From: Gammaproteobacteria bacterium
GTDB taxonomy: Bacteria; Pseudomonadota; Gammaproteobacteria; GCA-001735895
Reading direction: 5' to 3'
NCBI GenBank assembly: GCA_030066335.1
Contig: JASJBV010000002.1
Coordinates: forward strand, 1 to 35,983
DNA length: 35,983 bases
The notes beneath the pieces are model-generated. The model saw only the letters and a program-made list of their open reading frames with translations, ran no database searches and was not told the origin of the DNA. This document shows positions 25,298 through 32,564 of the stretch, piece after piece. The first letter of the stretch is position 1; each line of letters opens with the position of its first letter. Made by a program: the position numbers and the translations under genes.

Positions 25298-26710
25298 ATG
25301 AACACGACAACTTTTGATTTACTGGTTATAGGTGGCGGCAGCGGCGGTCTGGCGGTCGCGGAAAAAGCGGCGCAGTTCGGCAAGAAAGTGGCCATTATCG
25401 AGAGCTGGAAGCTGGGTGGCACCTGTGTCAATAATGGCTGTGTTCCGAAGAAGGTCATGTGGTATGCGGCTAACCTGGCGCACGCGGTGGATGACGCCGA
25501 GGATTTCGGGATCGCGGTCAAGCGCGGTGAAACCGATTGGTACAAACTGGTCAGCGGCCGCGAGAACTACATTTCCAACATCAACAATTTCTGGGACGGT
25601 TATGTGCAGGATCTGAACATCACCCATATCCAGGGGCATGCCAGTTTCGTCGATAGCCATACGGTCGAGGCCAATGGTCAGCAATACCAGGCTGAACATA
25701 TTGTTATCGCCACCGGCGGCAAGCCGATCGTACCACCGGTGCCCGGTGCGGAACTGGGCATCACCTCGGATGGATTCTTCGAACTGCAACAGCAACCGAA
25801 ACGGGTCGCGGTCATCGGTGGCGGCTATATCGGGGTCGAACTCAGTGGGGTGCTGCGCGCACTCGGTTCCGAAGTCACCCTGGTCACCCTGGATGACCGT
25901 ATCCTCAATCTCTTCGACCCCTTGATCAGTGAGATCCTGCACCAGGAAATGACCAAGCAGGGGATAGAGATCCATACCGATTTCCAGGTCACCGGCCTGG
26001 CCCAGGGCGAGCAGGGTATTCATGTCAACAGCCCCGACCTGAACCTGGAAGATTTCGACGAGGTGATCTGGGCGGTCGGCCGCCGTGCCAATACCGACCA
26101 GCTCAATCTACAGGCTGCCGGTATCAAGGTTTTGAACAACGGCATCATCCCGGTCGATGACTATGAACGTACCAACGTGGACAATGTATACGCCTTGGGC
26201 GATATCATCGGCCGCGTGCAGTTGACCCCGGTGGCGATTGCGGCCGGGCGCAGACTGGCAGAACGCCTGTACAACAATCAAGCCGAACGCCGGATGGATT
26301 ACGACAATATACCGAGCGTGGTATTTTCCCATCCGCCGATTGCTACCGTCGGCCTGACCGAGCAACAGGCGATGGAGAAATACTGTGGGATCACCATCTA
26401 TCAGAGTGATTTCACCCCGATGCGTTATGCCCTGTCCGATCATGGCAGCACCACCGCGTTGAAACTTATCTGCGCGGAGGAAGATGAAAAGGTGGTCGGC
26501 ATTCACATCATTGGCGACAGCGCCGATGAAATGATGCAGGGTTTTGCGGTGGCGGTGAAAATGGGCGCGACCAAGGCGGATTTCGACAATACCGTGGCGA
26601 TCCATCCCGGCAGCGCGGAAGAACTGGTGACGATGAAGACCCCGCATATGGATCATCCCTGCCACGAGGTGGACGCGGGCAATGAATGGAAGCAAGCTGC
26701 CAGCGCCTAA
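25298..26710 (+). CDS. gorA: glutathione-reductase-like flavoprotein with unusual coenzyme pocket
   Basis: 470 residues; should reduce glutathione disulfide through FAD and the redox pair Cys43/Cys48 ([13 protein letters not shown]). The catalytic end is HPGSAEE. In the NAD(P)-binding domain the loop is [11 protein letters not shown], with Gly at position 179. The next strand reads [16 protein letters not shown], with Leu198, Asp199, Asp200 and Asn204. E. coli glutathione reductase has Ala179, Arg198, Lys199, His200 and Arg204, and those arginines bind the NADPH phosphate. The numbering matches without gaps, so the absence is clear. NADH use or another disulfide substrate is possible. A structured repeat lies 30 nt after the stop. 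Confidence 0.9.
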   Translation: MNTTTFDLLVIGGGSGGLAVAEKAAQFGKKVAIIESWKLGGTCVNNGCVPKKVMWYAANLAHAVDDAEDFGIAVKRGETDWYKLVSGRENYISNINNFWDGYVQDLNITHIQGHASFVDSHTVEANGQQYQAEHIVIATGGKPIVPPVPGAELGITSDGFFELQQQPKRVAVIGGGYIGVELSGVLRALGSEVTLVTLDDRILNLFDPLISEILHQEMTKQGIEIHTDFQVTGLAQGEQGIHVNSPDLNLEDFDEVIWAVGRRANTDQLNLQAAGIKVLNNGIIPVDDYERTNVDNVYALGDIIGRVQLTPVAIAAGRRLAERLYNNQAERRMDYDNIPSVVFSHPPIATVGLTEQQAMEKYCGITIYQSDFTPMRYALSDHGSTTALKLICAEEDEKVVGIHIIGDSADEMMQGFAVAVKMGATKADFDNTVAIHPGSAEELVTMKTPHMDHPCHEVDAGNEWKQAASA

Positions 26711-26739
26711 TCTATCGAAAGCTTCATTTGAACGTATTT

Positions 26740-26882
26740 AAATGAGGCCCGGCAACTGGCTTTAGTGTCCTCATACTGCGTTAAAAATGTACTCGAATGC
26801 TCATTTACGCTGTGTAAACTCCGCTTCTCCGTGCATTTTTGCCTTGTCTGAAAACACTAAAGCCAGTTGCCGGGCCTCATTT
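26740..26882 (-). repeat. nested stem-loop repeat element, copy 1
   Basis: The outer arms 26740-26768 and 26854-26882 are a perfect 29-bp inverted repeat. Inside, read on the minus strand, are the block AGACAAGGCAAAAA (26836-26849), a middle stem (26831-26840 with 26783-26792, one mismatch), a small apical stem TTTAC/GTAAA (26814-26818 and 26804-26808), TGAGCATT (26796-26803) and TTTTTAACGCAG (26776-26787). The same layout and blocks appear at 30222-30363 with different arms. It separates the convergent gor-like and potassium-channel genes; the TGA stop of the channel lies in its right arm. Confidence 0.85.
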
Positions 26883-28574
26883 TTTGGTTAATTTACTCCA
26901 TAACCAACCATGTTTCTCTACCCGGCCCAGGCGAACGTAGCTCAACACATTATCGTGTTGCAGATTCCACTCAAGGCGGGTAAAACCACTTCTGCCGGCA
27001 CAGAACAACAGGCGGTCGCCGATCCTGAGCTCGGTTTCATCCCCGGGCAGCGGGATGCGTTCGTCATCACGCTGCATCATCAGCACGATACAATTGAGAT
27101 GGTCACGCCGCTTCCAGGGGTCACGCAACAAGTCTTTCAGATACACTTTTTGCCCCCCGTTCAATACGTCGACGACCGCCCTGGCCTGCTCATCATCGAT
27201 GACAATTTCCAGTAATTGCGGGGCGTGCCTGACCACCAGTGCGGAAATACGGCTGACCAGTTCGCAGGCCCATTCATTGTCCTGGTGGTAAGCCAGGGAG
27301 ACGAATTCGTTGAGCATCGGGGTCGCCAACAATACCCGGATCTTGTCGGCGATGATCCTGCTCGGCTGCATCACCATGTCGGCGTTGACCGCACGGATGA
27401 TGGCACTGTTGTCACTGTAGTTCTGGCGCACGATGAAAAACAACTCCGGATTCAACTCGCGCGCGGTCACCACGATGGACAGGTTATTGGCATCGTTATC
27501 GGTACCGGCGATCAGGCCGGCTGCCTGCTCGACCCCGGCCTGCATCAGGGTTTCGGCCTCGGTACCCCGGCCTTCGACCACGCCGCCGGCCGGTAACCCG
27601 GTCAGGTCCGGCCGCGCCTCAACCACGATGATGTCGTTACCCTCTTTTTTCAGCCGTTGATACACGGCCTTGCCGAAGCGACCGAAGCCACAGATGATCC
27701 AGGGCTTGTTGCGCGGTGGATACACCGGTTCTTCCAACCTGACCTCTTCATTGCCGGAGTACAGCCACATCTGCAACAGGTAGAGACAAGGTTCCTCGAT
27801 CGCGGTGGCCAGGTAGGTGGCAAAGGTGTCGAACGGATCGATGATATGGTCGGTACCGAACGAGGCCATGTTTTTCTCATAATCATGCGAATCGGCCCGG
27901 CAGATCACGTTGATATGCGGATGCAGCAGCTTGCTGGTGATCGCGATCTTCAGGTTGGCTTCATTATCGTTGGTAACCGCGACCACGCCCTGGCACTGTG
28001 GATGCTGCAGGCCGGCTTCCTGCAGGTGCAGGGGTTTGCGTGCATCGCCATGCAGGGTGGGCACATAATCACGCAGGTTTTCCAGCTTGATGATCTGACT
28101 GCGTTGTTCATCGATCTCGATCACCACCACATGATAACCGACATCGGTCAGGCCCCTGACCAGGGCACTGCCGGTCTCGCCATAACCACAGACCAGATAA
28201 AAAGGCTCGCGCATATCGCGGATGTGCCGCGCCAGCTTGTTTTCCGCCACCGCCTGCTTGAAGGTCTTGTCCTGAACCAGGCTGAGGATGGTACCGATCG
28301 CATACAACCAGGCGATAACACTGGCATAGATCGACAACAACACCCACAGGCGCTGCGCATCGGTGAACTCATAGGGGATTTCGCCGAAACCGATCGTGGT
28401 CGACATGAAACTGACAAAATAGAAGGCATGGAAAAAATCCATGTGCCAAACGTTGCCGTCGGCATCCTGGCCCGGAATCAGGGTCAACCCCAGAATAGAC
28501 ACCGTATACACCAGCAACAGGGTGATCAACGGCGGGCGCATGCGCCGGAAAATGAGGAAGATAATGCTGTCCAT
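26877..28574 (-). CDS. potassium channel with two RCK (TrkA-N) domains
   Basis: 565-residue ion-channel protein. Two membrane helices flank a pore loop FVSFMSTTIGFGEIPYEF. The filter reads TIGFGE (60-65) instead of the usual TVGYGD. Two cytosolic Rossmann modules follow, LVCGYGETGSALV (127-139) and WIICGFGRFGKAVY (near residue 300). TrkA-C-like segments near the end include GDETELRIGDRLLFC. The two-RCK arrangement in a single chain is a BK-like or GsuK-like layout. The stop codon lies inside the right arm of the structured element. It follows the DUF6394 gene by 25 nt, suggesting a two-gene operon. Confidence 0.9.
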   Translation of the reverse strand: MDSIIFLIFRRMRPPLITLLLVYTVSILGLTLIPGQDADGNVWHMDFFHAFYFVSFMSTTIGFGEIPYEFTDAQRLWVLLSIYASVIAWLYAIGTILSLVQDKTFKQAVAENKLARHIRDMREPFYLVCGYGETGSALVRGLTDVGYHVVVIEIDEQRSQIIKLENLRDYVPTLHGDARKPLHLQEAGLQHPQCQGVVAVTNDNEANLKIAITSKLLHPHINVICRADSHDYEKNMASFGTDHIIDPFDTFATYLATAIEEPCLYLLQMWLYSGNEEVRLEEPVYPPRNKPWIICGFGRFGKAVYQRLKKEGNDIIVVEARPDLTGLPAGGVVEGRGTEAETLMQAGVEQAAGLIAGTDNDANNLSIVVTARELNPELFFIVRQNYSDNSAIIRAVNADMVMQPSRIIADKIRVLLATPMLNEFVSLAYHQDNEWACELVSRISALVVRHAPQLLEIVIDDEQARAVVDVLNGGQKVYLKDLLRDPWKRRDHLNCIVLMMQRDDERIPLPGDETELRIGDRLLFCAGRSGFTRLEWNLQHDNVLSYVRLGRVEKHGWLWSKLTKK

Positions 28575-28599
28575 GATCAGGACCCGGGGTTTGCTTTGC

Positions 28600-28983
28600 T
28601 TAGCGGCGCAACATCACGGTTTCGATGATGAGCAGGATCACCGAGATCACATTCGCCAGCATCGCGCCACCGGACAGGGAGACGATACTCGCCATCACCA
28701 CCGGGGTTAAGCCGGTCTGCGAGATATGCACCGCGAAGGTCCAGACCAGGGTCGCCGCGATCAACTGGATCATCGCCGCCAGGCTGGTGGCCAGTAGGAC
28801 CGCCCCCATCTGGCTGCGGTCGCCGAACTTGAGGATGGTCGCAATCAGGTTGACGATAACCACGGCAAACAACTCGTAGACATGATGATGATCCGGGTTG
28901 TCAATTTCCCCAATGAAGAACCCGAAATTCAGGGTCAATGACAGGACGATAAAAAAACCAAAGACGACTTTTTCCGGATTCAT
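28600..28983 (-). CDS. DUF6394 membrane protein
   Basis: 127 residues with four predicted membrane helices: VVFGFFIVLSLTLNFGFFIG, a middle pair, and ANVISVILLIIETVM. A histidine-rich turn EIDNPDHHHVYELFAVV is conserved in the DUF6394 group. These small membrane proteins are regularly encoded beside two-RCK potassium channels, as here. The link suggests an accessory subunit, but no experiment is known to me. The gene starts the operon behind a good promoter at 29022-29049. Confidence 0.8.
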   Translation of the reverse strand: MNPEKVVFGFFIVLSLTLNFGFFIGEIDNPDHHHVYELFAVVIVNLIATILKFGDRSQMGAVLLATSLAAMIQLIAATLVWTFAVHISQTGLTPVVMASIVSLSGGAMLANVISVILLIIETVMLRR

Positions 28984-29021
28984 GATAACGACCTATAACT
29001 TTATTGTTGTGATGTTTTGGC

Positions 29022-29049
29022 AGTTTAAACCCTTACCGGAACCTGTCAA
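29022..29049 (-). promoter_or_regulatory. sigma70-type promoter of the DUF6394-channel operon
   Basis: On the minus strand a consensus TTGACA (29044-29049) is followed by 16 bp and TAAACT (29022-29027). The DUF6394 start codon lies 38 nt beyond the -10 box. Confidence 0.6.
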
Positions 29050-29092
29050 ACCGCATGGATCAAGGCCGTGGCATAAAATCCTTGGGCAATGA

Positions 29093-30307
29093 TCAGAACC
29101 AGATCGACAGAAACAGACGGATGACGCTGGCATCAAAACTATACAGGGGTTCCTGGCCCGGAACCGGGGTGGATTTGGTCAGATCGCGGAAATCGTCGTA
29201 GTCGAGCATGATCAGATCGTAATTGAAATTGATACTGCCACGCTTGATAAAGCCATTGGTGCTCTTGGTGAACTCATAGTCAACCCCAAACCCAATGGTG
29301 TGATCGGTGAAGGTACTCATTTCCTTATCGCGGGCGAGAAAATTCTGCGCATTGGCGAAGGGAAACAGGTCGCTGTAAAAATCCGCCTTATTCTGATCGT
29401 AATAGCGATAGCTCAGGTCAAACACCACGTCTTCACTGTAGGGCCAGGTATAGCTCAATTCGATCGTGTGCGCATCGATACCCCAGGTGTCGGAAAAAAA
29501 CCGGTAACCGGCGGATGCTGCGGCGCGATGCGGCAAGTAGTAACGTGCACGCACGGCAAAGGCATTACTGGTGCGGGTATTCGGATAGACCTCCGACTGG
29601 AACAGGTAGCCGCCGGAACCGTCGAGGTAACGCACCGAGCGGTAAGGATTGTTCAGATAGCCTTCGTCGGTAATGGTTTCCAGCGCCAGCGCCATTATCA
29701 GGTCCTTGGTCAGTACCTGGGTCATGGAAATACGGAAGCTGCGGCTGTTGGATTCTTCGCTGAAGTTGGGGTCGGCACTATTGCCGACGATGTTGTCACC
29801 CTGGGCATAGCCCAGGCTGACCGTGGTCAGGTCACCGAACATGTCCTGGGAGATATTCATGCTGAAGGTTTCGGCATCGAAATCGTTTTCCAGGCTTTCG
29901 GTGAAGCCGGCGCTCATCAGGGTTTTTTCATGCAGGTAATCAAGGCTGATCGAGTTTTCCTCACGCTTTTCCTTGTACTTGCTGGCGCCCGAGGTAATGA
30001 CATCGATCGATGCACTGGTGACGTTATCGACGTAGTTGTTGATACTGGCCGAGAAGCTCTCGCTGAATTTTTTGCGGATCAGAACCGACGGTCCGGCAAT
30101 CTCCGCCCCACCACCGTCATAACTGTGATACAGCAAATCGGCCCGGTCCTCCGGCAATACCGCTGCATGTACTCTTGGAGATAGGAAAATGAGGAGAAAT
30201 ATTCCCCAAGGGATGAGATTGGATGCCTGATCAGCAGGCTTCAGTTGCGTGCTAGACAAGGTAAAAACTCGTTTGCAAGCGCAACGTACACGCGAGTACG
30301 TGAGCAT
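29093..30307 (-). CDS. DUF3570 outer-membrane protein with disturbed 5' end
   Basis: Predicted outer-membrane beta-barrel: alternating strands, aromatic girdles and a terminal LFLSIWF. AVLPEDRADLLYHSYDGGGAEIAGPSVLIRKKFSE is the DUF3570 N-terminal signature, preceded by a signal-peptide core IPWGIFLLIFLSPRVHAA. No ATG, GTG or TTG lies in frame between this core and a structured repeat that ends at 30222. The nearest start codons, TTG 30259 and ATG 30307, lie inside the repeat and lack clear ribosome-binding sites. The start given is the ATG. Expression may be altered or lost. It is the last gene of the TlpA-DUF4266-DUF3570 group; function unknown, perhaps an outer-membrane partner of redox proteins. 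Confidence 0.75.
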   Translation of the reverse strand: MLTYSRVRCACKRVFTLSSTQLKPADQASNLIPWGIFLLIFLSPRVHAAVLPEDRADLLYHSYDGGGAEIAGPSVLIRKKFSESFSASINNYVDNVTSASIDVITSGASKYKEKREENSISLDYLHEKTLMSAGFTESLENDFDAETFSMNISQDMFGDLTTVSLGYAQGDNIVGNSADPNFSEESNSRSFRISMTQVLTKDLIMALALETITDEGYLNNPYRSVRYLDGSGGYLFQSEVYPNTRTSNAFAVRARYYLPHRAAASAGYRFFSDTWGIDAHTIELSYTWPYSEDVVFDLSYRYYDQNKADFYSDLFPFANAQNFLARDKEMSTFTDHTIGFGVDYEFTKSTNGFIKRGSINFNYDLIMLDYDDFRDLTKSTPVPGQEPLYSFDASVIRLFLSIWF

Positions 30308-30363
30308 TGCAAACGAGTTTTTAACGCAGGATAGTGCCAACTGAAGCCTGCTGTTCAGGCATC
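30222..30363 (+). repeat. nested stem-loop repeat element, copy 2
   Basis: The outer arms 30222-30247 and 30338-30363 pair over 26 bp with one mismatch. A perfect 16-bp middle stem pairs 30263-30278 with 30307-30322. An apical stem ACGTAC/GTACGT pairs 30284-30289 with 30296-30301. The blocks AGACAAGGTAAAAA (30254-30267), TGAGCATT (30301-30308) and TTTTTAACGCAG (30318-30329) match copy 1, while all three stems differ in sequence but stay paired. It lies between the DUF4266 stop (30363-30365) and the coding region of DUF3570. Confidence 0.85.
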
Positions 30364-30581
30364 TAGTTGCAGCCACATCCGCCGCCTGTTGCGATTCCAG
30401 CTCCTCTTGCTCCCTCACGCGCATCATAGACATGGTGCAGATAACTGCTGGACACGGGATGACGTTCAAAACTCATGATCGGATCGGCCAGGTGAGCACG
30501 CTCATAAGGCTTGACCCACGGCTCGACAGCGCAGCCCTGCAGCATCAGCAGGGCAAGCAGGGCAAATATTTTGTTCGACAT
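30363..30581 (-). CDS. DUF4266 lipoprotein
   Basis: 72-residue lipoprotein: signal MSNKIFALLALLMLQGC with the lipid-attached Cys17. PWVKPYERAHLADPIMSFERHPVSSSYLHHVYDAREGARGA and a GGGCGCN tail follow. This is the DUF4266 pattern including its Cys-rich end. The ATG at 30581 has AGGTG 8 nt before it, better placed than the upstream GTG at 30587. It starts 15 nt after the TlpA stop codon. The family always travels with DUF3570 and thioredoxin-like genes. Its stop codon overlaps the edge of the structured repeat. Confidence 0.9.
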   Translation of the reverse strand: MSNKIFALLALLMLQGCAVEPWVKPYERAHLADPIMSFERHPVSSSYLHHVYDAREGARGAGIATGGGCGCN

Positions 30582-30596
30582 GATCACTACACCTGG

Positions 30597-31109
30597 TTAT
30601 TCGCGGACGAGCTTCTTGACCATCTTCTTGTATTTCTTCTCATCGCCGACCTGGTAGCCCTTGTGCAGGTAACGCATGTTGCCATCGCGATCGATCATCA
30701 CCGTGGTCGGCATCGCGATCACGTCATACATCTTGCTGACCTTGTTGGTCTTGTCCAACAGGATCGGAAAATCCACCGGGCTCTTGGCAATGAATGACTT
30801 GGCCAGTTCGGTCTCCTGTTCCACATTGACCCCGAGTACGGTAAATCCCAGCGCTTCATACTTGTTATGCAGGTCGTTGAGCAGCGGCATTTCGGTCCGA
30901 CAGGGACCACACCAGGAGGCCCAGAAATTCAGCAGCACCACGTTACCGGAAAGCTCACTAAGCTTGAGGTTCTTGCCCGACATGCTCTTCAGAGTGAAAT
31001 CCGGTGCTGCCCCGTCCAGGCTTGCGGCCTGCGCCTGCAGCATCAACAACTGGCTGAACACCACGACCATGACTAATTTAATGATTCTCGAAGGGTAAGT
31101 TTTCATCAT
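30597..31109 (-). CDS. TlpA-family thiol-disulfide reductase
   Basis: 170-residue thioredoxin-fold protein with an N-terminal signal peptide (IIKLVMVVVFSQLLMLQAQA, cleavage near AQA-AS). The active site is WASWCGPCRTEM, and the cis-Pro loop AMPTTVMIDRDG is intact. TlpA/ResA-type proteins reduce periplasmic disulfides, often for cytochrome c maturation. That fits the di-heme protein encoded upstream in the same cluster. GAGGATAG precedes a double ATG; the first (31109) is used. It follows the beta-barrel gene by 9 nt. Confidence 0.93.
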   Translation of the reverse strand: MMKTYPSRIIKLVMVVVFSQLLMLQAQAASLDGAAPDFTLKSMSGKNLKLSELSGNVVLLNFWASWCGPCRTEMPLLNDLHNKYEALGFTVLGVNVEQETELAKSFIAKSPVDFPILLDKTNKVSKMYDVIAMPTTVMIDRDGNMRYLHKGYQVGDEKKYKKMVKKLVRE

Positions 31110-31118
31110 CTATCCTCG

Positions 31119-31766
31119 TTAAAAAAACCAACTGATGCCCAGGGTGAAGGCCAGGTTATTGGTCGCCTTGTTTTCACCGAAGGTATCCATGTCGAATACG
31201 TGATTGCGAAAGTCGGTATAAATTCCGGTCGCATCATTCAATAAAAAGCGATAACCGGCACCATAATTGATAGTGAAACGGTCATCACCGGCAAATTCGG
31301 TCACACCGATACCTGCTGACAGATAAAAGGCCGTGTTATGGGCCAGTTGATCACCGAGGAAGGCTTCCCCCGGCAATAGGTTGTAACCAATATTGATATT
31401 GTAGTAGCTTAATTCACGTTCGCTTGGGGTTAATAGCGGTGCGCCCTGGGTAATAATTTCGTAACTGGTCTCACCACCATCGGACTGACCGAATGAAACC
31501 TGCACGAAGATGCTTTCGTTGACGTGATAATTGAGGTTGAACTGGAGTAATTCGTTGACGCCAAAATCCTCGATACTCAGATAACCGAGCATCAGCAGGA
31601 TCTCCAGGTCCTCGGTGTCAATCTGGGCCTCATCGAACTCGATGCGCTCGATCGATGGCTCTATCATCACCGAATCATCATCCGCGGCGGGTTGTTGCGC
31701 CACAAGCAACGAGCTGTAGCACAGCATCAGCGCTGTTAATAGAATACGGCGAAACCTAGTTTCCAT
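31119..31766 (-). CDS. outer-membrane beta-barrel protein
   Basis: 215 residues: signal peptide ILLTALMLCYSSLLVAQQ, then an acidic linker. The beta-rich domain contains FNLNYHVNESIFVQVSFG, YYNINIGYNLLPGEAF and FYLSAGIGVTEFAGDDRFTINYGAGYRFLLND. It ends LGISWFF with a terminal Phe, as outer-membrane barrels do. The pattern resembles the small outer-membrane beta-barrel group found with SH3-domain barrel partners. The ATG lies inside the end of the upstream gene (31-nt overlap) behind GAGG. No enzyme function is evident. Confidence 0.82.
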   Translation of the reverse strand: METRFRRILLTALMLCYSSLLVAQQPAADDDSVMIEPSIERIEFDEAQIDTEDLEILLMLGYLSIEDFGVNELLQFNLNYHVNESIFVQVSFGQSDGGETSYEIITQGAPLLTPSERELSYYNINIGYNLLPGEAFLGDQLAHNTAFYLSAGIGVTEFAGDDRFTINYGAGYRFLLNDATGIYTDFRNHVFDMDTFGENKATNNLAFTLGISWFF

Positions 31767-32494
31767 TCACTAATATCCTCGTTATCGTCTCTGTCATTAC
31801 TCGCGGAAAACACCACGTAATCGTTAAACTCGAAACGCAGGATGAAACGGCGGGATAAATAACGCTTTATCCCGAAACCGATCTGTCCAATCTGGTTACT
31901 CCGGTCTTCCGGATTAATCAGCGTGGCCTGCGGATCGACATCGATATTGCCCAGCCCCATGGAAAAATATGGCGAGTATTTCCATTGCGGGAACGGTTGC
32001 ATCATCAGGTTGACCTTGTAGATCGTACTGCTCGACACATTTCCCGTTGAGTGACTCAGGGTCAACTCGGTGGCAAAGTTCTTGGTAAAATTATAGGCGC
32101 CATACACCGAGTTTACCGGCGCATCTTCCAGTTCACCGGTCATCATCCCGATTTCCCAGTTGCGCTCGATGAAGGCGTCCTGCTGTAGTTCGCTCAGCTG
32201 CAGTCTTGCCCCATCGGGCAACAAGGTCTGCTGTAACTGTTGTTTGTTAACCCAGCCCTCCTTGCCATCGCTGGCGCGGATCTTGAACCACACGGTTTTC
32301 TGGCGCAGGACCAGGATCTGTTCACCACGATCGATGACATGAAACACCGGGTATGACGAGGCCGGCCCGGTACGTAATTCAATGAATGGGTCGGCAATGG
32401 TCAGCGGTGCCGGTTCTGACTCTGCGCCGGCCACTGACATTCCCATCAGCAGGCAACACAGCACCATCAGCTGTAGCTTGGTTGTTATTTTCAA
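31736..32494 (-). CDS. SH3-domain outer-membrane beta-barrel protein
   Basis: 252 residues. Signal peptide to about GAES, then a bacterial SH3 domain: IELRTGPASSYPVFHVIDRGEQILVLRQKTVWFKIRASDGKEGWV. After a linker, a barrel-like region (YGAYNFTKNFATELTLSHSTG, YFSMGLGNIDV) ends KLGFAVFY with an aromatic last residue. SH3b domains often bind peptidoglycan, so it may tie the barrel to the cell wall. It follows the HzsA-like gene across a 70-nt gap with a strong hairpin. It overlaps the second barrel gene. Confidence 0.85.
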   Translation of the reverse strand: MKITTKLQLMVLCCLLMGMSVAGAESEPAPLTIADPFIELRTGPASSYPVFHVIDRGEQILVLRQKTVWFKIRASDGKEGWVNKQQLQQTLLPDGARLQLSELQQDAFIERNWEIGMMTGELEDAPVNSVYGAYNFTKNFATELTLSHSTGNVSSSTIYKVNLMMQPFPQWKYSPYFSMGLGNIDVDPQATLINPEDRSNQIGQIGFGIKRYLSRRFILRFEFNDYVVFSASNDRDDNEDISEWKLGFAVFY

Positions 32495-32520
32495 AGGTTC
32501 TGGTTCCTTGTTGGACTAGC

Positions 32521-32558
32521 ATTAACCCGGAGACTATGTATATAGTCGCCGGGTTAAT
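32521..32558 (-). terminator. long hairpin between the HzsA-like and SH3-barrel genes
   Basis: ATTAACCCGG (32521-32530) pairs with CCGGGTTAAT (32549-32558). After one mismatch, GACTAT pairs with ATAGTC around a GTAT loop. A poly-T tail is lacking on the minus strand, so it is probably a partial terminator or processing site that lowers expression of downstream barrel genes. Confidence 0.6.
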
Positions 32559-32564
32559 TAAAAG

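Noticed and set aside
26740-26882. The nested repeat as a retron or group II intron remnant
   Set aside because: No reverse transcriptase gene or intron domain V motif is present and the element is only about 140 nt long.
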